Shown piece by piece: positions 9,953-17,530 of a stretch of DNA of 64,000 nt (positions are counted from its first letter, which is position 1; each line of letters begins with the position of its first letter). Position numbers and translations under genes: made by a program. Source of the stretch: Pontibacter arcticus (GTDB lineage: Bacteria; Bacteroidota; Bacteroidia; Cytophagales; Hymenobacteraceae); the NCBI RefSeq assembly GCF_003284895.1, contig NZ_QMDV01000006.1:62001-126000 (forward strand), given 5' to 3'. The notes beneath the pieces are model-generated. The model did no database searches. It saw only the letters and a list, made by a program, of their open reading frames with translations, and was not told the origin of the DNA.

Positions 9953-10047
9953 ATTCCGGCGGATGCTGACCCCTGTGATAGCAGTAAAAGGTAATATATG
10001 TTCCGGAGCAAGCTGCCCCCCAGTGTAAGTTCCGGCGCATTTGCCCC
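9953..10047. repeat. IS21 left end with three terminal-repeat copies
   Basis: Three related motifs occur: 9953-9973 (ATTCCGG...GCTGACCCC), 10001-10021 (TTCCGGAGCAAGCTGCCCCC) and 10030-10047 (TTCCGGCGCATTTGCCCC). Multiple internal copies of the terminal repeat are typical of IS21 transposase binding sites. Confidence 0.7.
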
Positions 10048-10110
10048 TTCTGCTATTTTATTGAATAGGTTTTGGTTCTTTGGTGAGTATCACCAAAAGA
10101 GAGCGCACCG

Positions 10111-11676
10111 ATGGCCGGAAAACCAAAACCTATGAGCCAGATAAAACAACTTCTCCAACTCCACCAGCAGGGAAAGGGCATCAAGTTTATTGCCCGCAGC
10201 CTTGCCATCAGCAAGAACACGGTCAAGGCCTACCTGGCCCGCACCGCTGCTCTGTCGGAAAACATTCCTGTGCTGCTGGCCCTGGAAGATCCGGTGCTGG
10301 AAGCCCGCTACCATGCCGGCAATCCCGCCTACAAAGACGAGCGGTTCGAGTACCTGAAAAGTCGCCTGGACTACTATACCCAGCAGCTCAAACTGGTGGG
10401 TGTCAACCGCCTGCTGCTCTGGCAGGAATACCGCCAGCAGCAACCACAGGGCTACAGCTACACCCAGTTCTGCTTCCACCTCTCCCAGCACCTGCTGGCC
10501 CGCAAGCCCTCGATGGTGCTGCATCACCAGCCGGCAGAGAAGCTCTTTGTCGACTTTGCCGGAAAGAAGCTCTCCTATACCGATGTCACCACAGGAGAGG
10601 TGATCTACTGCCATATCTTCACGGCCTGTCTGCCTTACTCTGATTACAGTTTTGCCCTGGCTGTCCGGAGCCAGTGTATCTCCGACTTCCTTTATGCCCT
10701 GGGTTGCTGTCTGCAGCAGCTGGGAGGTGTGCCGCAGGTACTCGTGCCGGATAACCTGAAGGCGGCTGTCACCAAAGCCAGCCGCTACGAGCCCGACATC
10801 AACCGGGCCATGGAAGACTTCGCCAATCACTACCAGACCACCGTCATTCCGGCCCGGGCCCGAAAGCCAAAGGATAAGGCACTGGTGGAGAACCAGGTAA
10901 AACTTATCTACACCCGCGTCTATGCCCGCCTGCGCCACCGGCAGTTCTTTGATCTGGCATCGCTCAACCAGGCTATCAAAGAGAAGGTGAAGGAGCATAA
11001 CCAGACCCGGATGCAGCAAAAGCCCTGGAGCCGGCAGGAGCGTTTTCTCTCTGCCGAGAAGCACCTGCTCTCGCCCTTACCCCGGCAGGCATTCGAGATC
11101 AAGCATTACCGGGAGTTAAAGGTGGCGCAGAATAATCATGTATACCTTGCCCAGGATAAGCACTACTACAGCGTTCCCTACACCTACATCGGCACCAAAG
11201 TAAAAGTCATCTACACCCGTTCCCTGGTCCATGTCTACAGCAAGGGAGAGCAGATAGCCGCGCACGTAAGAAGCTACCAGCCAAGTGGCTATAGCACCAG
11301 CAAAGAACACTTGTGTTCGCACCACCAGCATTACCTGGAGCGTAGCCCGGCGTATTACCTCAGCAAAGCAGAAGCCAGGTCATTGGTACTCTGCCAGCTC
11401 ATGGAGCTGTTCTTCAAGCAGGGGCGTCACCCGGAACAGGTATACCGCGCCTGTGACGGCCTGTTAAGTCTGCAGAAGAAAACGGCTCCAGCGGATTTTG
11501 ACAGCGCCTGCCGCCTGGCCATCGAGTGCCAGAGCTACTCCTACCGCTTTGTGCGCAACGTGCTGGAAAACAAGATGGCCAGCCATATAGAAGAGCCAAA
11601 ACAGGATACACCTTTGCCGGTGCATCAAAACATCCGGGGCAGGGATTATTACGCCCAGACAACCAGTACCTTTTAA
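10111..11676 (+). CDS. istA: IS21 transposase IstA
   Basis: DDE transposase that cuts and joins the IS ends with help from the IstB ATPase. Residues 10-45 form a helix-turn-helix (IKFIARSLAISKNTVKAYL). The rve-type integrase core shows Asp148 (FVDFAG), Asp214 (LVPDNLKAAV) and Glu260 (DKALVENQV). A C-terminal beta-barrel-like region follows (HYYSVPYTYIG). At 521 residues it has the usual IstA length and looks intact. istB starts 28 bp downstream. Confidence 0.95.
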   Translation: MAGKPKPMSQIKQLLQLHQQGKGIKFIARSLAISKNTVKAYLARTAALSENIPVLLALEDPVLEARYHAGNPAYKDERFEYLKSRLDYYTQQLKLVGVNRLLLWQEYRQQQPQGYSYTQFCFHLSQHLLARKPSMVLHHQPAEKLFVDFAGKKLSYTDVTTGEVIYCHIFTACLPYSDYSFALAVRSQCISDFLYALGCCLQQLGGVPQVLVPDNLKAAVTKASRYEPDINRAMEDFANHYQTTVIPARARKPKDKALVENQVKLIYTRVYARLRHRQFFDLASLNQAIKEKVKEHNQTRMQQKPWSRQERFLSAEKHLLSPLPRQAFEIKHYRELKVAQNNHVYLAQDKHYYSVPYTYIGTKVKVIYTRSLVHVYSKGEQIAAHVRSYQPSGYSTSKEHLCSHHQHYLERSPAYYLSKAEARSLVLCQLMELFFKQGRHPEQVYRACDGLLSLQKKTAPADFDSACRLAIECQSYSYRFVRNVLENKMASHIEEPKQDTPLPVHQNIRGRDYYAQTTSTF

Positions 11677-11704
11677 TAACTATACCCTCTAAACCCTTAC
11701 TAAC

Positions 11705-12553
11705 ATGATGCAGATTGAATCACAACTCACCCGCCTTCGCCTGTATGGCATGAACCGCAGCTGGCAGGCACTGCAGGAAACCCGTAAAAGCCACGAGCTG
11801 AGCTTAAGCGAAGGATTGGCGCTGCTCTTACAGGCCGAAGAAGAAGACCGGGCCAACAGACGTTTTGAGCAGCTAAAGAAGAATGCCCGCTTCCGCTACC
11901 AGGCCTCGGTAGAGGAGCTGCAACTGGAAGCATCGCGGGGATTGGATAAGGGGCTGATCCTGGGCCTTGCCACCGGGGAGTACCTGGTGAAAGCAGAATC
12001 AGTACTCATCAGCGGGGCCACCGGCTGCGGCAAGAGTTTTCTGGCTTCGGCGCTGGGGCACCAGGCCTGCGCCCAGGGCTACAAAGTAGCCTACTACAAC
12101 GTGCAGAAACTGTTACTGCGCACCAAGATGGCCCGCCTGGACGGCACCATTTACAAGTTCCTGGAGCGGCTATCCAAAACAGACCTCTTGCTACTCGACG
12201 ACTTTGGCCTGACGCGCCTGGAACAGCAACAGCGCCTGGATTTGATGGAGATCATCGAAGACCGCCATGCCGGCACCATTTACAAGTTCCTGGAGCGGCT
12301 ATCCAAAACAGACCTCTTGCTACTCGACGACTTTGGCCTGACGCGCCTGGAACAGCAACAGCGCCTGGATTTGATGGAGATCATCGAAGACCGCCATGCC
12401 AAAGCCTCTACCATTATTGCCAGTCAGCTGCCCGTGGCCAGCTGGTATGATGTGATTGGAGAAGAAACCATAGCCGACGCCATTCTCGACCGCCTGGTAC
12501 ACTCCTCCTACAGAATCGAGCTAAGAGGTGAAAGTCTGAGAAAAAAGCAGTAA
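11705..12553 (+). CDS. istB: IS21 helper ATPase IstB with internal duplication
   Basis: AAA+ ATPase, DnaC-like, that loads target DNA for IstA. The N-terminal helical domain is followed by Walker A GATGCGKS (residues 104-111) and Walker B LLLLDDFG. The Walker B segment is present twice, because residues 147-189 are repeated exactly as residues 190-232. The usual family length is ~240-250 residues; this protein is 282, i.e. ~239 plus one 43-residue repeat. A second Walker B strand inside the AAA+ core would probably break the fold, so the helper may be inactive. Confidence 0.9.
   Translation: MMQIESQLTRLRLYGMNRSWQALQETRKSHELSLSEGLALLLQAEEEDRANRRFEQLKKNARFRYQASVEELQLEASRGLDKGLILGLATGEYLVKAESVLISGATGCGKSFLASALGHQACAQGYKVAYYNVQKLLLRTKMARLDGTIYKFLERLSKTDLLLLDDFGLTRLEQQQRLDLMEIIEDRHAGTIYKFLERLSKTDLLLLDDFGLTRLEQQQRLDLMEIIEDRHAKASTIIASQLPVASWYDVIGEETIADAILDRLVHSSYRIELRGESLRKKQ
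12143..12400 (+). repeat. Perfect 129-bp tandem duplication inside istB
   Basis: The 129 bp at 12143-12271 recur directly at 12272-12400 with no difference that I can see. The unit is 43 codons, so the frame is kept. Identity suggests a very recent event or an assembly artefact. Confidence 0.93.
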
Positions 12554-12595
12554 AATTGTCAGTCCATCGGACGCTAAAAACAAAACCTATCTCGT

Positions 12596-12637
12596 GGGGG
12601 TCAGTATCACCGGATTGGGGGTCAGCATCACCGGAAT
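12596..12637. repeat. IS21 right end with two terminal-repeat copies
   Basis: GGGGGTCAGTATCACCGGAT and GGGGGTCAGCATCACCGGAA occur in direct tandem. They are inverted relative to the left-end motif, the outer copy matching 9953-9973 best. Confidence 0.7.
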
Positions 12638-12829
12638 ATCTATCTGCCGGACTGGGAAAGCCCGCCGGGACACGTGCCCCGAAGAGGGGTAACTTTGTTT
12701 CAGTGTCATAGCCAAGCAGAATAAAGCTTATCCTTTCTGAGGGTGATAGTAAATCTCTATTCATGTTGCATAATTACTAATATTATTAGCTAGTACGCAA
12801 CTTTAGGATTTTTATTCCGATAATTAAAA

Positions 12830-12856
12830 TTAATTACTAAATATATTAGTAATTAA
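12830..12856. terminator. AT-rich hairpin after the retron-type operon
   Basis: Perfect 11-bp arms (TTAATTACTAA and its complement) flank a 5-nt loop, 22 bp beyond the stop codon of the last gene of the leftward operon. It may serve as a terminator or mRNA 3' stabiliser, though it lacks GC pairs. The rest of 12641-12878 is AT-rich with nothing else recognised. Confidence 0.4.
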
Positions 12857-12878
12857 AGGTGCTGAAACGTAGCTTTTA

Positions 12879-14393
12879 TCAAGCTATATCTTTATCAATA
12901 TTAACTAACTTCCAGCTCCACTGTCCCTTTTTAGAATCGAAGGTTTTCATTGCGTGTCCTTTTATAATCATGCCGGAAGCAAGCTTATTTTTACTCACAA
13001 CTGTAGGGTGAAGGAATGCATCTCCTACAAAGCCAAACTCCTTACCCTCTGATATTCTTACCTCTCCCTCCACTTTTTTGCAGAACTTCTTTTTTAGACT
13101 CTCATTAGTGCCTTTTGAGGCAGTGAGTACTTTGTGCAGCCCGTCTTTGCTTCCACCCTGGAAACGTACTTTTAGGATGTCTCCAACATATACCTTGTCT
13201 AAAAGACGTTCATATTTAAAGAAGCCCTGCTTGTCCTCGGAGGCTATGAAATTCAGCATCTTTTTATCTGAGTTGACGAAAGATACAAGCACGCTTTCTT
13301 CCTCAACATCACTATACAGTAAGCTGTTTGCAACATCAACATACCTCTTGTAGAAGTCGTAGTTCGACTTCTTTATCGTAGCTCGTTTGTACCACTCGGT
13401 ATTCTGCCAGCCAGTAAGTACACTAGGAACAGACCAGCCTTTCGCAGTTCTCGCAGCCACGATCTTCTCTATCTCGGTTCTGGCTTCATTATGAAGCTCT
13501 TTATTAATAAAGATGGTAGCCATTTTCTGACGGAGACTCACAAGCATTTCTTCGGGGCTATTGCATGTCAGAGCACGGCAGTAGCATGCTAGGACCTTCT
13601 CCTCATCGTCTTTGAAGGCTTCGCTTAATACATCCCACACCCAAAAGTCATTCCTTTTCTTTTTAGCAAAGGGAAGAATAGCAGAAAGCAGGTTTTCTTC
13701 ATCTCCTAAGGCTAGCAGTAATTTAGCCTTATAGTAAGCAGGGTAGACATAGTTTGGATAGCTCTCCACTACCTGATCCAGTTTGGGCATGAATACCTCT
13801 ACCTTCTCTTTGTCAAAGATCACCTCTCCAAACATAGTATGCTTTGGTAAGAGTTGTTTGGAGTAGGCAATATACGCCTGTTCAGCAATTGCCATCATCT
13901 CTTTGCCATCAGGCATCTTCTCCTTCTGATAGTCTTCTTCTCTGAAGTTTTCCAGTCCCCACCAGTCAGCAAAAGCAATGTATCTGTCAGTATCCTTGTA
14001 GCCCTTATGGAATGCCTGGAATAGAGAAGAGTACCATTTGGAAGGTTTTACCAGTGGAAGTGTACTTACTTTTGAAAACAGCGCATCCAAGCTACTCATA
14101 TTTACATTTTGTTGCCCGGTTATTTGGCGGACAGCCTTAGCAATCACAATTGAGAGATTGTCATACAGCATTTCCTCGCTTTCTGGCAGCTCCAGTGTTT
14201 CCAGCTCCTCTAGTTTTGCCAGAAATTGGTCGAGGTTATTGGCAGCCTTGTCCAGTTGACTATACAGTACCCAACTCAAGTTGCGCTTTGCCCATAGATT
14301 ATCAGGCTCAGCCTCTAACTCAGCCTTAGCCATGGCATGAGCTTCTTCTAATCTTCCGGTTTGGCGTAACTCTTTTATTTCTTTAGCAGGCAT
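12879..14393 (-). CDS. TPR-like protein with C-terminal cold-shock/OB-like domains
   Basis: Last gene of the five-gene leftward operon, overlapping the helicase gene by 11 bp. Residues 1-340 are helical repeats of TPR style (LEEAHAMAKAELEAEPDNLWAKRNL at the start, then YYKAKLLLALGDEENLL). The C-terminal ~130 residues contain one or two OB/cold-shock-like barrels: a VYVGDILKVRF segment, then VEGEVRISEGKEFGFVGDAF with a GFGF/FVGD-like core and a final SWKLVNI strand. That suggests RNA or ssDNA binding (inference). I do not recognise a named function; it may act as a substrate-recognition partner of the helicase. Confidence 0.7.
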   Translation of the reverse strand: MPAKEIKELRQTGRLEEAHAMAKAELEAEPDNLWAKRNLSWVLYSQLDKAANNLDQFLAKLEELETLELPESEEMLYDNLSIVIAKAVRQITGQQNVNMSSLDALFSKVSTLPLVKPSKWYSSLFQAFHKGYKDTDRYIAFADWWGLENFREEDYQKEKMPDGKEMMAIAEQAYIAYSKQLLPKHTMFGEVIFDKEKVEVFMPKLDQVVESYPNYVYPAYYKAKLLLALGDEENLLSAILPFAKKKRNDFWVWDVLSEAFKDDEEKVLACYCRALTCNSPEEMLVSLRQKMATIFINKELHNEARTEIEKIVAARTAKGWSVPSVLTGWQNTEWYKRATIKKSNYDFYKRYVDVANSLLYSDVEEESVLVSFVNSDKKMLNFIASEDKQGFFKYERLLDKVYVGDILKVRFQGGSKDGLHKVLTASKGTNESLKKKFCKKVEGEVRISEGKEFGFVGDAFLHPTVVSKNKLASGMIIKGHAMKTFDSKKGQWSWKLVNIDKDIA

Positions 14394-16629
14394 GTTGCTC
14401 TTGTTTTAGTGATTGCAGTAGTGTGGTAATCTCCTGAAGCAGACGCTGGCTGTTGATGCGGTTCTGTAAGGGAACTACTCTGCCGAAAAAGCCGGCGGCA
14501 TTGTACTCAAAATCAAGCACTGCCTTTTCTGTTTGGCGTTTAAAAGTATAGCGCTCCTTGTATTGCAGATGCTCTATCTGTTCTACTTGAACAGAGGTTG
14601 GCTTCAAAAGCGATTCGATGTCCTCAAATAGGATGCGTACAAATGGGTACGTTTCTTCCAGTTCAAATTCAAATTCAAGACGCTTTAGAATTGTCTCGGA
14701 ACTATTTCGTTTTACAGTGATAGGGGGAAGGACTTTCAGTATACCTTCTACCTCACTATAAAAAGACTCATCGTTGGTATAGGCAGGCAGTTTTTGATAC
14801 TTTCCGTTGAAGAGGAGTTGTTGGTTCACCCATGTTTTTAAACCGCAGGTTTTGCCTTCTCTTTCACATAAGTAGAAGACTTCCAGATTTTTCCTTTGCC
14901 ACCCTGTCAGCTTAATGAAGTATTTAGCAAGAATATGATCCACTTTCAGGAAGTGGTCCTGAACCTGCAACGGCTGATCGGTAAGATTAAACTGCTGGAG
15001 TTTAGCCAACATACTTCCATCAAGAACAATCTCTTCTTCTGCTGCTACCGGGGTATTCGTTAACTCCTGCAATGCAGAAACAGCTGGTAATCCCATGATA
15101 GCCATGGTCGAGTATGAACTAAACTTAGGTGGGTTAACAGCGAACAGCTTCCTGGAAGCGCGGGTAATAGCAGTATAAGCCCAGCGGTAAAACTGCTCAT
15201 TAGACTTGCCTGCCCTGATCTGAGGATCTCTATAGCAATTAAAGTTCTCTCTATTATCGTGGTCCCATACAGTAAATACGTAATCCCATTCACCGCCCTG
15301 TGCTTTGTGGCAGGTAACGGCATAACCATACTTTACTTTAAGGCAGTTGAAGTATTCATCGTTTAAAATAGCTTCTTTAAATTCGTCGGTTTTGGGCTTT
15401 AAGCCAGCATTCCGGTTCTTGAAGTCAACGTACAGTGCCTGTGTTTCCTCTGGCGTAAGGTAGTTATCTCCGTACAGGAAATTTTCCAGCACCATGCCCG
15501 AAACATTTTTATTAGAGCTTTCCGCGTCAGGAAAAATCAGTTCGACGTGCCGCCAGGCGAGCGTAACAGTTATGGTACCCTTGGGGCTTTTGTGGTACTT
15601 TGTGTTTTTGTTGCTAGGGTAGAAGGTGAGGTCACGGCTAACAGGAGTTGGACTAACCTGGTTTACGACTGCGAATTCCCCGTTAAACACGCTTTTACGA
15701 TAGTTATTCGCACCCAGTATTACAATATCACCCTGCTGTATGGGTAAGTCTTCGCTGCCAAACCGGTGTTTCCTAATCTGCTGGTTCAGTTTTAAGCAAG
15801 TCTTGTTTTTGCTGACAATAATAATTTTTGGATTACCTGTGCTGAAGTAGGTTCTCAGGAACGTCTCATAGGTAGGGTTAAGGATGTCTGATCCGTTTTC
15901 CTGCAGGTTAAAATCATTGAAGAATTGAGAAGAGATGCTTTGGCGGATTTTGGTTGCCGCTCTCAGGATACCACTATCGCCACCCTGTCGCTTTACCTCC
16001 TTCATTTCAGCACCATCAATGCTTACCCTGAATTTATCTTTCAGATAGACATCGTCAAATGCCTTTGAGCTATTGTCGCCAACAGGAGGCAGCTGGCAGG
16101 GATCGCCTACAAAAATAACCTTTGCACCGATAGTTCTAGAGGCCACACCTGTGTAGGTCATTAGGTCAGACAACAGGTGATCTGTGCCAAAACGGAAGAA
16201 TTCTCCTTCACTCTTGGCGTCTGACACCATGGAGGCCTCATCTACAATGAAGACCTTATTAGCAACATCTGTGTTGTTTCTGATTTTAAAGAAGTAGCGG
16301 AATGACTGTCCACCGTCTTCATCCTTCACTTGTACCTCTTCCAGTTCATCGTAGCTGTAAATGCTTTTGTGTATGGTAAAGGCTTCCTGGCCAGTTTTCT
16401 CCCGGATAACTTTTGCTGCTCTACCTGTTGGTGCCATTAAGGCGAAGTTTTTCTTCTCTGCGCCGAGGTACTCCACCAAACCTTTTAGAATGGTTGTTTT
16501 TCCACTGCCGGCATAGCCCTTCAGCATGAATACTTGGGTGTCGCTATCAAGAAAATCTTTGATTTTCTCTAAGGCTGTTCTCTGGTCGTTGCTAAGTGTA
16601 AGGTGCTGGAAGTGGTGGAAAATGCTCAT
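14383..16629 (-). CDS. RecD/TraA-like SF1 DNA helicase
   Basis: A 748-residue superfamily 1B helicase. Walker A is GYAGSGKTT (38-46), motif Ia APTGRAAKV, motif II VDEASM (DEAS at 130-133), motif III GDPCQLPPVG, and the C-terminal UvrD_C_2-type VTCHKAQGGEWDYV with RWAYTAITRASRKL (motifs V/VI). It should unwind DNA 5'-3' from an ATP-driven core (family knowledge). A ~200-residue C-terminal extension is not recognised. It is 62 bp after the HEPN-motif gene and overlaps the downstream TPR/OB gene, so the two probably work as a pair. Confidence 0.85.
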   Translation of the reverse strand: MSIFHHFQHLTLSNDQRTALEKIKDFLDSDTQVFMLKGYAGSGKTTILKGLVEYLGAEKKNFALMAPTGRAAKVIREKTGQEAFTIHKSIYSYDELEEVQVKDEDGGQSFRYFFKIRNNTDVANKVFIVDEASMVSDAKSEGEFFRFGTDHLLSDLMTYTGVASRTIGAKVIFVGDPCQLPPVGDNSSKAFDDVYLKDKFRVSIDGAEMKEVKRQGGDSGILRAATKIRQSISSQFFNDFNLQENGSDILNPTYETFLRTYFSTGNPKIIIVSKNKTCLKLNQQIRKHRFGSEDLPIQQGDIVILGANNYRKSVFNGEFAVVNQVSPTPVSRDLTFYPSNKNTKYHKSPKGTITVTLAWRHVELIFPDAESSNKNVSGMVLENFLYGDNYLTPEETQALYVDFKNRNAGLKPKTDEFKEAILNDEYFNCLKVKYGYAVTCHKAQGGEWDYVFTVWDHDNRENFNCYRDPQIRAGKSNEQFYRWAYTAITRASRKLFAVNPPKFSSYSTMAIMGLPAVSALQELTNTPVAAEEEIVLDGSMLAKLQQFNLTDQPLQVQDHFLKVDHILAKYFIKLTGWQRKNLEVFYLCEREGKTCGLKTWVNQQLLFNGKYQKLPAYTNDESFYSEVEGILKVLPPITVKRNSSETILKRLEFEFELEETYPFVRILFEDIESLLKPTSVQVEQIEHLQYKERYTFKRQTEKAVLDFEYNAAGFFGRVVPLQNRINSQRLLQEITTLLQSLKQEQHAC

Positions 16630-16691
16630 ATTCTATTAATTACAAAACAAAAGTGCGGAGCAAGTGTGCTGTGGAGGTGCATACTTGTTAG

Positions 16692-17516
16692 CTAGATAAC
16701 TTGAGCATTCTTGCTTAGCTTTTGATCAATTAGAAGTGCAACTACTTTATCCTTCAGTACTCTCAAAGCATCATATATGGAATCGTAATCTTGTAAGCGT
16801 TTATTTATAATAAATTTACCCTTGTTATATAATTCAGTTTGTGCTGGGGATAAGGATGAAAAATTTACATAGCCAGATAATTTATTCATTTCGAAATCAC
16901 ATAATATTTGATCTTCATTATCTATTTGTAACGAATTTCTATGACTCATCTCGTTCCGTAGGTTGTTAATAAAGATAAGCGTGCTTTTAGTTTTACTATC
17001 TATTTTACTAAGCTTGGCAAAGGCATTCAATTTGGTGTAATATGCAATATGACTTAAGTGCTCAGGAGGCTCAGGTTTAGCCTTATTAATGCTAATTAAT
17101 TTAGTGATTTGGCTTATATCGCCATCTACTTTCATGTAAAAAAAATAATTTATCAATTCTTCAGCTTGTAAATGTGCGTAGCGACAGAACTCATCAAAAT
17201 TAATGTGGTTATTGATTTTACCTAATCTGTACTTAAGCATTTCTAAGCAGTCACGGTATAACTGGTTCCTTATTATATCGTCCTCTACTGCTGAATAGTC
17301 TATGATTGGTACAACGTCTAATAGTAAATATTTATGAATACTTTCAATGTTCGTGCTTAAAGCCGCAATAACCTCTTTTTCTATGTTGTTATTGGGAGTA
17401 GCGTTTCCTATTAAAGTTTCTATCAGTTTACCTTTAAACCATTCATTCCCTGGTTGAGAAGAAATCTCCTGTACAAATTCAATAAGTTGAAGTAGCTGAT
17501 CTTTATTGGTAGCCAT
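16692..17516 (-). CDS. HEPN-motif protein (putative RNase)
   Basis: A 274-residue, entirely helical, AT-rich-coded protein. Residues 187-192 read RNEMSH within NNLRNEMSHRNS, fitting the HEPN nuclease motif R-x4-H at the start of a helix. HEPN proteins are frequent RNA-cutting toxins in defence systems, but the same short motif also occurs in non-nuclease HEPN-like proteins, so activity is inference. It lies 14 bp after the GHKL ATPase gene. No other domain recognised. Confidence 0.55.
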   Translation of the reverse strand: MATNKDQLLQLIEFVQEISSQPGNEWFKGKLIETLIGNATPNNNIEKEVIAALSTNIESIHKYLLLDVVPIIDYSAVEDDIIRNQLYRDCLEMLKYRLGKINNHINFDEFCRYAHLQAEELINYFFYMKVDGDISQITKLISINKAKPEPPEHLSHIAYYTKLNAFAKLSKIDSKTKSTLIFINNLRNEMSHRNSLQIDNEDQILCDFEMNKLSGYVNFSSLSPAQTELYNKGKFIINKRLQDYDSIYDALRVLKDKVVALLIDQKLSKNAQVI

Positions 17517-17530
17517 AAGTCATTTACTCT

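Larger units (their letters stand above)
9950..12640 (+). mobile_element. IS21-family insertion sequence (istAB)
   Basis: A complete-looking IS21-type element with istA and istB in order. Its ends are marked by inverted copies of ATTCCGG(n)GATGCTGACCCC at 9953-9973 and 12617-12637. Exact outer limits are uncertain by several bases, and I could not identify a target-site duplication. It is inserted between umuDC and the retron-type operon. The coding DNA is markedly more GC-rich than the operon to its right. Confidence 0.85.

Noticed and set aside
10090..11064. Long open frame antisense to istA (324 codons)
   Set aside because: Shadow of the strong istA coding bias; composition is Leu/Gly/Val-rich with no domain.
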